64,000 nucleotides of DNA, from the NCBI RefSeq assembly GCF_017491605.1, contig NZ_JAFGYY010000025.1:19267-83266 (forward strand), written 5' to 3'. The notes beneath the pieces are model-generated. The model was given only the letters and a program-made list of their open reading frames with translations, did not search any database and was not told the origin of the DNA. How positions within the stretch are numbered: position 1 is the first letter of the stretch; each line of letters starts with the position of its first letter. The DNA comes from Pseudomonas sp. 30_B. GTDB taxonomy: Bacteria > Pseudomonadota > Gammaproteobacteria > Pseudomonadales > Pseudomonadaceae. The position numbers and the translations under genes are program-made. This document shows, piece after piece, positions 43,083-49,777 of this stretch.

Positions 43083-46000
43083 ATGCAGTTTGTCCGCCAA
43101 GGCCCCGACATTCCTGAACGCCTGCTGCAGGCGCATGAGGACGGACGTGTCGTATTCTTTTGCGGTGCAGGCATCTCATACCCCGCGCGCTTGCCTGGCT
43201 TCGCCGGGCTGGTAGCGAAGGTGTATAAAGCCCTGGCCGCCACACCCAACGCTGTGCAGCAGGCGGCAATCAAAGTCGAGCAGTTCGACACCGCCATCGG
43301 CCTGCTGGAAGCGGACATTGTCGGCGGCCGCGAGACAGTGCGCCGGACGCTGGCTGGCATCCTGACGCCCGATCTCAGCGCCCCAAACGCGACTGCAACT
43401 CATGAAGCCTTGCTGACACTGAGCAAGTGCCGCAATGGCCATACCCGCCTCATCACCACCAACTTCGATCGCCTGTTCGAGGAGGTGATTGCGGTGAAGT
43501 CCCTGCCCATCAAGCAGTTTCAGGCGCCACTGCTGCCGGTGCCGAAGAACCGCTGGGATGGACTGGTGTATCTGCATGGCCTGCTTGGCACCACACCGAC
43601 CGCAAACGAGCTGGATCGCCTGGTCGTCTCCAGCGGCGATTTCGGCCTGGCCTATCTCACCGAGCGCTGGGCGGCACGTTTCGTCAGCGAGCTTCTCCGC
43701 AACTACACTGTGTGCTTCGTCGGTTACAGCATCAACGACCCCGTGCTGCGCTACATGATGGACGCGCTCGCCGCCGACCGCCTGCTGGGTGAGTCGCCGC
43801 CGGAGATGTTCGCCTTCGGCAGTTTCTCCAAAGGCAAGGAAGAGGAACGGAGCAATGAGTGGCGGGCCAAGAACGTCACACCCATCCTCTACCGCGAGCA
43901 CAATCGGCATGCCTACCTGCACAAGACCCTGCGCGCGTGGGCCGAAACCTACCGGGACGGCGTGCGCGGCAAGGAGCGCATCGTCGTCGAATGTGCCATG
44001 GCCCGTCCCTTGGCAAGCACCCGGCAGGACGACTTCGTCGGGCGTCTGCTGTGGGCTCTGAGCGATCCGGGCGGGCTGCCCGCCAAGCGCTTTGCCGATC
44101 TGGACCCGGTGCCGTTACTGGATTGGCTGGAGCCGCTGAGCGAGGGACGCTACCGGCATGCCGACCTTGGCCGCTTCGGTGTCCCTCCCAGAACGACCGT
44201 AGATAAAAAGCTCACCTTCAGCCTGACCCACCGACCTTCGCCGTATCCGCTCGCACCGTCGATGTGTATCGTCGATGCCGGTGCGCGCGGCAGCCGCTGG
44301 GACGAGGTGATGCGGCAACTGGCGCGATGGTTGACCCGTCATCTGAACGACCCTGCGTTGCTGCTTTGGTTGGTCAAGCACGGCGGGCAGCTTCATGACG
44401 ATCTAACCTGGTCGGTCGAACACCGTCTGGACGAACTGGCCAAACTTGAACGTGACGGCAACACCGCCGAGTTGGCGCGCATTCGTGAGGGCGCACCTAA
44501 CGCGATCCCGAGCCCGCTGATGCGCACCCTATGGGGGCTTCTGCTAACCGGGCGCGTGAAATCATGGCTGCGCGACTTCGACCTGTACCGCTGGAGCGAC
44601 CGATTCAAGCGCGATGGGCTCAGCGCCACCCTGCGCCTGGAGCTGCGGGAGATGCTGACACCTCGCGTATCGTTGCGCGAGCCGTTCCGCTGGCACACCG
44701 AGGACGGTGAAAGCCGCGAGCCGAAGCGCATCAAGGATCTAGTGGAATGGGAGATCGTGCTGTCCACGGACCACGTCCATTCCAGCCTGCGCGATCTGCC
44801 CAGGGATGATCGCTGGGACGCCGCATTGCCGGAGCTGCTGTCCGATGTCAGTGCCTTGTTACGCGACGCACTCGATCTGATGCGCGAACTTGGCAGTGTC
44901 GAGGACAAGAGCGACCTGTCCTACATGCATCAACCCTCGATCAGTGAACACCCACAGAACCGGGACTTCCACGACTGGACCGCATTGATCGACCTGACTC
45001 GAGATGCGTGGCTCGCCACTGTTGCGCAATCACCGGCGCGGGCAGCACTGGTGGCACAGTCCTGGTGGCACACGCCCTATCCGCTGTTCCGGCGCCTCGC
45101 CTTCTTTGCCGCCGCGGAGGACAACGTGATCTCCCATCGCCAAGCACTTGACTGGCTGCTGGCGGACGATCACTGGTGGCTGTGGTCGGTGGAAACCGAA
45201 CGGGAAGCCATGCGCTTGCTGGTGGCAATGGCGCCACACCTCGATGAGGGGATGCTGCGGGAACTGGAGCAGGCCCTACTCGCCGGGCCTCCGCGCGACA
45301 TGTTCAGGGACGACATCGAGCCGGAGCGCTGGACTCGTATCGCAGATCGCGAAATCTGGCTCCGACTGGCAAAGATCACCGAGGCCGGCGCGGTCTTGGG
45401 TGCTGACGGCAACCAGCGGCTAACGGGGCTTTCGACACGATATCCAGAGTGGACCCTGGCGGCGGATCAGCGCGATGAATTTCCATACTGGATTGGGAGT
45501 GACTGGGTCGGAGACAGGGATCCATGGCGGGATTTCGTATCAATACCTCGCAGCAGGCGCGGGGTGCTGAACTACTTGATTGCAAACCCGGTACTGTCCG
45601 AGTCCAAACAAGATGACTGGCGAGAGCGGTGCAAGGATAGCTTCCAAGCCACTGCATATGCCTTATGCCACCTAGCAAGACAAAATATCTGGCCAAACGA
45701 TCGCTGGCGGGACGCTTTACAGGCGTGGTCAGAAGAGGAACTACAAAGCCGCTCTTGGCAGTACATGGCCCCATTCTTGGTCAATGCACCAGATGTAATG
45801 CTGCAGACCCTAAGCCACGGCGTCAGCTGGTGGCTGCAGGCTGTTGCTAAGACCTTCGAGGGCCACGAAGCACTCTTCTTCGTGCTCGCTCGCCGTATCC
45901 TGACTCAAGATCATCAGGACGGCGTCGATACCGACGAACCCGTAATGCGCGCCATCAACCACCCCGTGGGCCACGTCACCGAAGCATTGCTGCGCTGGTG

Positions 46001-46883
46001 GTATCGACGCTCGCTGGAGGATGGGCAAGGCTTGCCGGAAGTACTCAAGCCCACACTTACCGAACTTTGCGACACCCGTATCGACAAGTTCCGACATGGC
46101 CGCGTATTGCTGGCAGCCCATATCATTGCGTTGTTCCGCGTAGACGAGGATTGGGCAACGCAACACCTGTTGCCACTTTTCGATTGGCAGCGCTCCGAAG
46201 CCGAAGCACGTGCGGCGTGGGAGGGTTTCCTATGGTCACCGCGTCTGTACCGGCCCCTGATGGAAATCCTCAAGACGGCCTTCCTCGAGACCGCGCGCCA
46301 CTATGAGGCATTGGGCAAGCACGACGAGCAATACGCATCGTTGCTGACATTCGCCGCCCTCGATCCGGGTGACACGTTCACCACCGCTGAGCTGTCGGCC
46401 GCGACACGTTCACTACCTCTGGACGGTCTGCACAGCTCAGCGCAAGCTCTGGTGAGAGCGCTAGAGGGTGCAGGCGATCAACGAGCCGACTACTGGACCA
46501 ACCGGGTTGTCCCTTACCTACATGCTATCTGGCCCAAAACCCGGGACAACATTTCACCCGCCATTGCCGAAAGCCTCGGCCGCCTGTGCGTAGCGGCACA
46601 AGACGCGTTCCCCGAAGCCTTGGCGCTGCTCCGCGCCTGGCTGCAACCGCTGCCCCATCCCGACTACCTGGTGCATCGTCTTCATGACGCCGCTCTTTGC
46701 GGCAAGTACCCGGAGCAGGCGCTGGACTTTCTGAGCCTGGTGATAGGAGATCAGACCCAATGGCCACCGAGCAACCTCGGCGCCTGCCTTGAGGCGATAC
46801 GGACAACCGCGCCGGAACTTGAGGCTGACCCGCGTTTTGAGCAACTGATGGCGTATTTACGCAGACATGGAAGAATGGGATAG
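43083..46883 (+). CDS. Large SIR2-domain protein, probable defence-associated sirtuin (DSR1-like)
   Basis: This 1266-residue protein has an N-terminal SIR2-type domain (about 1-290). Its NAD-site motifs are GAGIS (28-32), TTNFD (125-129), HG with His165 and GYSIND (214-219). The remaining ~970 residues are helical, Trp-rich and without a recognised catalytic motif; they may be a phage-sensing or oligomerisation region, including a DUF4020-like C-terminus. Proteins of this plan include defence-associated sirtuins, which deplete NAD+ on phage infection. GC content dips in 45.4-46.1 kb. It is the last gene of the island. Assignment to a DSR type is inference. Confidence 0.78.
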   Translation: MQFVRQGPDIPERLLQAHEDGRVVFFCGAGISYPARLPGFAGLVAKVYKALAATPNAVQQAAIKVEQFDTAIGLLEADIVGGRETVRRTLAGILTPDLSAPNATATHEALLTLSKCRNGHTRLITTNFDRLFEEVIAVKSLPIKQFQAPLLPVPKNRWDGLVYLHGLLGTTPTANELDRLVVSSGDFGLAYLTERWAARFVSELLRNYTVCFVGYSINDPVLRYMMDALAADRLLGESPPEMFAFGSFSKGKEEERSNEWRAKNVTPILYREHNRHAYLHKTLRAWAETYRDGVRGKERIVVECAMARPLASTRQDDFVGRLLWALSDPGGLPAKRFADLDPVPLLDWLEPLSEGRYRHADLGRFGVPPRTTVDKKLTFSLTHRPSPYPLAPSMCIVDAGARGSRWDEVMRQLARWLTRHLNDPALLLWLVKHGGQLHDDLTWSVEHRLDELAKLERDGNTAELARIREGAPNAIPSPLMRTLWGLLLTGRVKSWLRDFDLYRWSDRFKRDGLSATLRLELREMLTPRVSLREPFRWHTEDGESREPKRIKDLVEWEIVLSTDHVHSSLRDLPRDDRWDAALPELLSDVSALLRDALDLMRELGSVEDKSDLSYMHQPSISEHPQNRDFHDWTALIDLTRDAWLATVAQSPARAALVAQSWWHTPYPLFRRLAFFAAAEDNVISHRQALDWLLADDHWWLWSVETEREAMRLLVAMAPHLDEGMLRELEQALLAGPPRDMFRDDIEPERWTRIADREIWLRLAKITEAGAVLGADGNQRLTGLSTRYPEWTLAADQRDEFPYWIGSDWVGDRDPWRDFVSIPRSRRGVLNYLIANPVLSESKQDDWRERCKDSFQATAYALCHLARQNIWPNDRWRDALQAWSEEELQSRSWQYMAPFLVNAPDVMLQTLSHGVSWWLQAVAKTFEGHEALFFVLARRILTQDHQDGVDTDEPVMRAINHPVGHVTEALLRWWYRRSLEDGQGLPEVLKPTLTELCDTRIDKFRHGRVLLAAHIIALFRVDEDWATQHLLPLFDWQRSEAEARAAWEGFLWSPRLYRPLMEILKTAFLETARHYEALGKHDEQYASLLTFAALDPGDTFTTAELSAATRSLPLDGLHSSAQALVRALEGAGDQRADYWTNRVVPYLHAIWPKTRDNISPAIAESLGRLCVAAQDAFPEALALLRAWLQPLPHPDYLVHRLHDAALCGKYPEQALDFLSLVIGDQTQWPPSNLGACLEAIRTTAPELEADPRFEQLMAYLRRHGRMG

Positions 46884-47252
46884 GACTGGGCTCCCCCTCT
46901 TTCACCCTCTGGCGTTGAACCTGCAGCACGGCAGCTATCAGTCAAACACGTCCTGGATTTCATCCAACGTGGGCATTCTTGCCGGCACGACCGCGAATTC
47001 GCAGTCCAAGCCACCTAGAACTCACGCGTAGGCCATCATACTTACCGACAAGTCGCCCTTCCCAAGGGCGAGGCTGATCGCTTGGCTTCTGAAGCCTTAA
47101 CGGTACAAAAAAACAGTACACTGACGGTACAGTGCCCAGCTTTTACAGATTTCGCTAAATTTCGCTTAACCAGCTCTACGACGCCACTTTCAGCTAACTG
47201 TACCTGCGTTAAGCTACGCCCGATTTCACTGGGCTTGCAGTGTTACTAGGCA
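46884..47252. other. Gene-free right end of the island
   Basis: This 369-bp stretch has lower GC than its surroundings and no intact gene. It includes a 27-codon minus-strand tail (next entry), repeated GGTACA/TGTACC motifs (near 47100, 47124 and 47200) and TTTCGCTAAATTTCGCTTAA. Short repeats next to an attachment site could be arm-type recombinase sites or remains of a lost integrase gene. No integrase is recognisable. Confidence 0.4.
46938..47021 (-). pseudogene. Possible C-terminal remnant of a lost gene
   Basis: The minus-strand frame reads VLGGLDCEFAVVPARMPTLD and continues EIQDVFD before a stop. It is open for only 27 codons, has no start and is preceded by a stop. It looks protein-like, but is too short to assign. 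It may be the tail of a gene removed when the island was trimmed. Confidence 0.22.
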
Positions 47253-47346
47253 ACTCATAATCCTTTGGTCCCCGGTTCAAGTCAGTGTGTGCCCACCACC
47301 CTTTCAGCAAAAAGCCGCGCGGATGCGCGGCTTTTGCGTTTCTGGC
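47253..47346. repeat. Right attachment repeat (attR), tRNA 3' fragment
   Basis: This is the second copy of the 94-bp repeat described at 40702. It begins at the anticodon loop, so there is no acceptor 5' strand or D arm and it cannot make a tRNA. Its three changes all fall in the T-arm and acceptor part. Distance between copies is 6551 bp. Confidence 0.85.
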
Positions 47347-47355
47347 ATTCGCCGT

Positions 47356-47760
47356 TCAGGGTTGCGCCAGTTCACGCAGGGCGGCGGTTGCGAGGAAGCC
47401 CGAGCGGGAGCTGTAACGGTGATCCTTGCTGACGCGGTCGTCGATGCGTTGCAGCAGGTGTTCGGGAAGCGTGGCGTTGAAGCGCACGGCTTTGCCCAGG
47501 TAGGGCGTGATATCGAATTCGATGACGGCCCAGACGCCACCCGCATAGTCCGGGTTGGCGAGGTGAAGGTCGATGGATTGCGGCTGGGGAAGCTCTTCAC
47601 CGTCGGCGAGCAGACCTTCGAAGTGCAGCGCCAGGGCGTCCTTGGTGTTATCCAGCGCTTCGTCGACAGTGCTGCCGGCAGAGAAGCAACCGGGGACGTC
47701 GGGAAGGGTGACGCCGTAGTCGCTGCCGGGGTCCTTGTGGAGTACGACGGGAAATTTCAT
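47356..47760 (-). CDS. hicB: HicB-type antitoxin
   Basis: This 134-residue antitoxin has an N-terminal partial RNase-H-like HicB fold (DPGSDYGVTLPDVPGCFSAG, STVDEALDNTKDALALHF) and a C-terminal ribbon-helix-helix DNA-binding segment (VRFNATLPEHLLQRIDDRV). It neutralises HicA and represses the operon. The start at 47760 is the first methionine of the conserved MKFPVVLHKD. It follows hicA by 29 bases. Confidence 0.92.
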   Translation of the reverse strand: MKFPVVLHKDPGSDYGVTLPDVPGCFSAGSTVDEALDNTKDALALHFEGLLADGEELPQPQSIDLHLANPDYAGGVWAVIEFDITPYLGKAVRFNATLPEHLLQRIDDRVSKDHRYSSRSGFLATAALRELAQP

Positions 47761-47789
47761 GGCCTGCACCTGCTATCAGGAAAAACGGT

Positions 47790-47996
47790 TTAATCATGAA
47801 GACTCGATCGGCGGGGTTTGAGACCGGCCTGCTTGAGGATGTTGTTCACCGTGCCCTTGGGCAGGTCGGACTTCGGGTGCGGGACCGTGACCTTGCCGGG
47901 TTTGGTGGGATGCTTGAACTGGTGGTGACTGCCGTTGCAACCAATTTCCAACCAGCCGTCCTCGATCAGCCGTTCGATGATATCCCTGCTGCGCAT
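47790..47996 (-). CDS. hicA: HicA-type mRNA interferase toxin
   Basis: This 68-residue dsRBD-like toxin contains the catalytic histidine region CNGSHHQFKHP and PGKVTVPHPKSDLPKGTVNNILKQAGL, both typical of HicA. AAGGAG lies seven bases before the ATG at 47996 (an ATG one codon earlier is also possible). It is encoded first in the hicA-hicB pair, directly beyond attR. Confidence 0.92.
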   Translation of the reverse strand: MRSRDIIERLIEDGWLEIGCNGSHHQFKHPTKPGKVTVPHPKSDLPKGTVNNILKQAGLKPRRSSLHD

Positions 47997-48020
47997 CATC
48001 GCACTCCTTGCGACTCAGCA

Positions 48021-48056
48021 GTGTGTACCGTACACACCGAATTCTGAGTTCGTCAA
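48021..48056 (-). promoter_or_regulatory. hicAB promoter with perfect 17-bp palindromic operator
   Basis: GTGTGTACCGTACACAC (48021-48037) is a perfect palindrome. On the minus strand TTGACG (48051-48056), an 18-base spacer and TACGGT (48027-48032) form a promoter whose -10 lies inside it. ACTCAG/CTGAGT half-sites flank it further out. HicB binding here would block transcription; this is inferred from position. Confidence 0.7.
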
Positions 48057-48196
48057 CGCAGGGACGATGAAAGCGGATTAGCGCTCTGGTGCCACCCCAT
48101 GGACACGGGAAAGCGCACGGAGACAGACATTTAGGGAATCGCCCTACGCCGCAACGGCGTTGCTGTCCTACAAGGGCTCTGCGTAGCGTTCCGTCT

Positions 48197-48434
48197 GCCA
48201 CGGTTCGCCGTGGTCAGGAGTGGAATCCTGAAAAAGGCACATGACGCAATGCACGCCATAGCAGAGGACGGCAGCCCCACGGCTGCATATCTCTGGTGGT
48301 CTATGGCGGGCCGTGCAAGGAGGGCTCGGTGCCCTACCGGTCGTGTGTCACACCGGCGATTCCACCCTTGCACGGTCCGCCTCCCTCTTCGGTTGTTCGG
48401 GCGGCGGCTTCCTGGATGTACACGGAGAGACAGC
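48197..48434 (+). ncRNA. Structured leader RNA upstream of the BRO-N gene, C4-antisense-like
   Basis: The core (48305-48381) closes with a 16-bp stem: GGCGGGCCGTGCAAGG pairs with CCTTGCACGGTCCGCC, with one G-U pair. It encloses two hairpins, AGGGC/GCCCT (48321-48335) and CCGGT/ACCGG (48337-48356). Further hairpins precede it (CCACGG-TTCG-CCGTGG at 48197, GCAGCC/GGCTGC at 48270). A closing stem around two hairpins, just ahead of an antirepressor-like gene, is the layout of C4 antisense RNAs of P1/P4-type phages. The family assignment is not confirmed. Confidence 0.5.
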
Positions 48435-48920
48435 ATGAAGACTTCCGATTCAACCCTGGCCGATGAAGGCCTGATTCCAACCGTTTTCCACCGTTACAAC
48501 CGCCGGCTGCGCGGGATGCTGATCGAGCGGCAGGCGTGGTTCGTCCTGCGCGATCTGACGAAGTTGACCAACAGCCATCTGGGCAAGCGCTTCACGCAGA
48601 AGCTGGACCCGGATCAGGTTCGCCTCGAACAGATCGCAGGGGCGACCGAGAAGGAATATCTGGTCAGCGAGAGCGGCCTCTATGCGCTGCTGATGGTGCA
48701 TTTCTATCACCCGGAGAACCGCAGCCTGCGGCAGTGGCTGAGCAATGAGGTGGTGCCGGCGCTGCGGGATGCGCAGCAGCACAATCCGCACCTGCCGCAG
48801 CGGCGGATGGAACGGGTGGAGGGGCATCTGATGAGCGTGATGGACTGGCAGGGCAAGCTCTGGATTCGCTGGAGCGATGCGGTGCGGTTGATGGAGGAGG
48901 ATCTGCGCTCTCTGCGTTGA
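48435..48920 (+). CDS. BRO-N domain protein, antirepressor-like
   Basis: This 161-residue protein has one BRO-N domain (AWFVLRDLTKLTNSHLGKRF ... EKEYLVSESGLYALLMVHF, NRSLRQWLSNEVVPAL). Such domains occur in phage antirepressors and are DNA-binding. There is no second KilA-C-like domain; the C-terminal 45 residues (MSVMDWQGKLWIRWSDAVRL) are not recognised. The start at 48435 follows GGAGAGACAGC. It is a phage-derived gene beside the tRNA island, separated from hicAB by the structured RNA. Confidence 0.75.
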   Translation: MKTSDSTLADEGLIPTVFHRYNRRLRGMLIERQAWFVLRDLTKLTNSHLGKRFTQKLDPDQVRLEQIAGATEKEYLVSESGLYALLMVHFYHPENRSLRQWLSNEVVPALRDAQQHNPHLPQRRMERVEGHLMSVMDWQGKLWIRWSDAVRLMEEDLRSLR

Positions 48921-49292
48921 TTCTTCGGGGCTTTGGGAATCGCGGACAAGGTCCGCTGCTACGAGATCAAGAGCCCCTCACCCTAACCCTCTCCCGCAAG
49001 CGGGAGAGGGGACCGTTTGGTGCAGGATGAAACGTTGGCGTCAGCCGGCACGGTCTGCCCCCTCTCCCCAAGGGAGAGGGCCGGGGTGAGGGGAAAGCTC
49101 AGGCACAGACTGCCCAGAAGAACACCGTTGCTCCTGCAGGGGAAGCCTGAAGCCCGGGCTTCCCCTCTCCTCCCACAATGCGAGCCGCATCACAGCAACC
49201 GACGACCGGGCGCACCTGGGCATGACGGGGATCAATGCTCGATACCCAGACCTCATTAAATTGATGTCCTTTTGCTACTAATGAGTTTTGCC
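48921..49292. repeat. Intergenic repeats after the BRO-N gene
   Basis: This 372-bp stretch lacks a gene. It has one half of a REP unit (ATCGCGGACAAGGTCCGC, near 48942). A large inverted structure (48973-49093) follows: CCCCTCACCC and CCCTCTCCCG-CAAG-CGGGAGAGGG on the left face CCCTCTCCCCAAGGGAGAGG and GGGGTGAGGGG on the right. These CCCTCTCCC repeats are common non-coding elements in gamma-proteobacteria. Confidence 0.7.
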
Positions 49293-49616
49293 ATGACTCT
49301 CCACCGGTTCCCGGTGCAGCTGCTGGTCACCTCTCAGGACCCGGCGCAGGCCCGTCAGGTGCGTGCCTTGCTGGCTGCCTACAGTCTCCCCTGTGCGGTG
49401 CTCGAAGGCCCGCAGGATTGCGCGCAGGCGCCGCTGTGCCGCTGGTTCAAGGACGCGCCCCTGAGCGATGCCGCGCAGGTGCATGCGCTGCTGGCCGACG
49501 CCATTGGCGTACTGGAGCGCAGCCGCCATGCCTTCCGCTCGCGCGAGCTGGGGGAATTGCGGCAGCGGCTCAGCGCCGCGCTGGAGGAGTTGTCGGCGCC
49601 GAGCGCTCTGGTGTAA
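49293..49616 (+). CDS. Hypothetical protein, 107 residues
   Basis: The protein begins MTLHRFPVQLLVTSQDPAQA and has an alpha/beta look, with a C-terminal helical part (GVLERSRHAFRSRELGELRQ). No domain is recognised. The first half (VQLLVTSQDPAQARQVRALL) could be an NAD- or receiver-like fold, but no catalytic residues are seen. The start is uncertain: ATG 49281 is possible, and ribosome-binding signals are weak. It is followed by its own terminator. Confidence 0.55.
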   Translation: MTLHRFPVQLLVTSQDPAQARQVRALLAAYSLPCAVLEGPQDCAQAPLCRWFKDAPLSDAAQVHALLADAIGVLERSRHAFRSRELGELRQRLSAALEELSAPSALV

Positions 49617-49686
49617 AACTCTCCGACCCGCGTTCCGCTGCTGCGGAAGCTGGCTTTGCCGGGCAGGACTTGTGGGCCTGCAAGAC

Positions 49687-49738
49687 AAAGCGCCGTGTTT
49701 GTCGCCGTTCATTCGGCTGACGAGCCGGCGCTTTTTTC
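49687..49738 (+). terminator. Intrinsic terminator with branched stem
   Basis: AAAGCGCCG/CGGCGCTTT encloses a second small stem and runs into TTTTTT. It lies between the hypothetical gene and the next diguanylate cyclase, and argues against starting that gene at 49739. Confidence 0.65.
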
Positions 49739-49777
49739 ATGCCCGAACAAAAACCAGCCACCCGCAAGGAGCCAAGC

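Noticed and set aside
47253..47328. A second tRNA gene with CAU anticodon
   Set aside because: Only the anticodon-loop to CCA part is present; the 5' acceptor strand and D arm are missing and three T-arm/acceptor bases differ. It is an attachment-site duplicate.
48210..48434. A 75-residue N-terminal extension of the BRO-N protein
   Set aside because: It translates the structured RNA into Arg-rich sequence without similarity to the domain; GGAG before 48435 marks the real start.
47997..49292. A prophage
   Set aside because: Only a BRO-N gene and a C4-like RNA suggest phage ancestry; there are no structural, lysis, replication or integrase genes.
49617..49777. A c-di-GMP riboswitch upstream of the globin-coupled cyclase
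   Set aside because: The sequence folds into a terminator for the upstream gene and shows none of the conserved GEMM core motifs.
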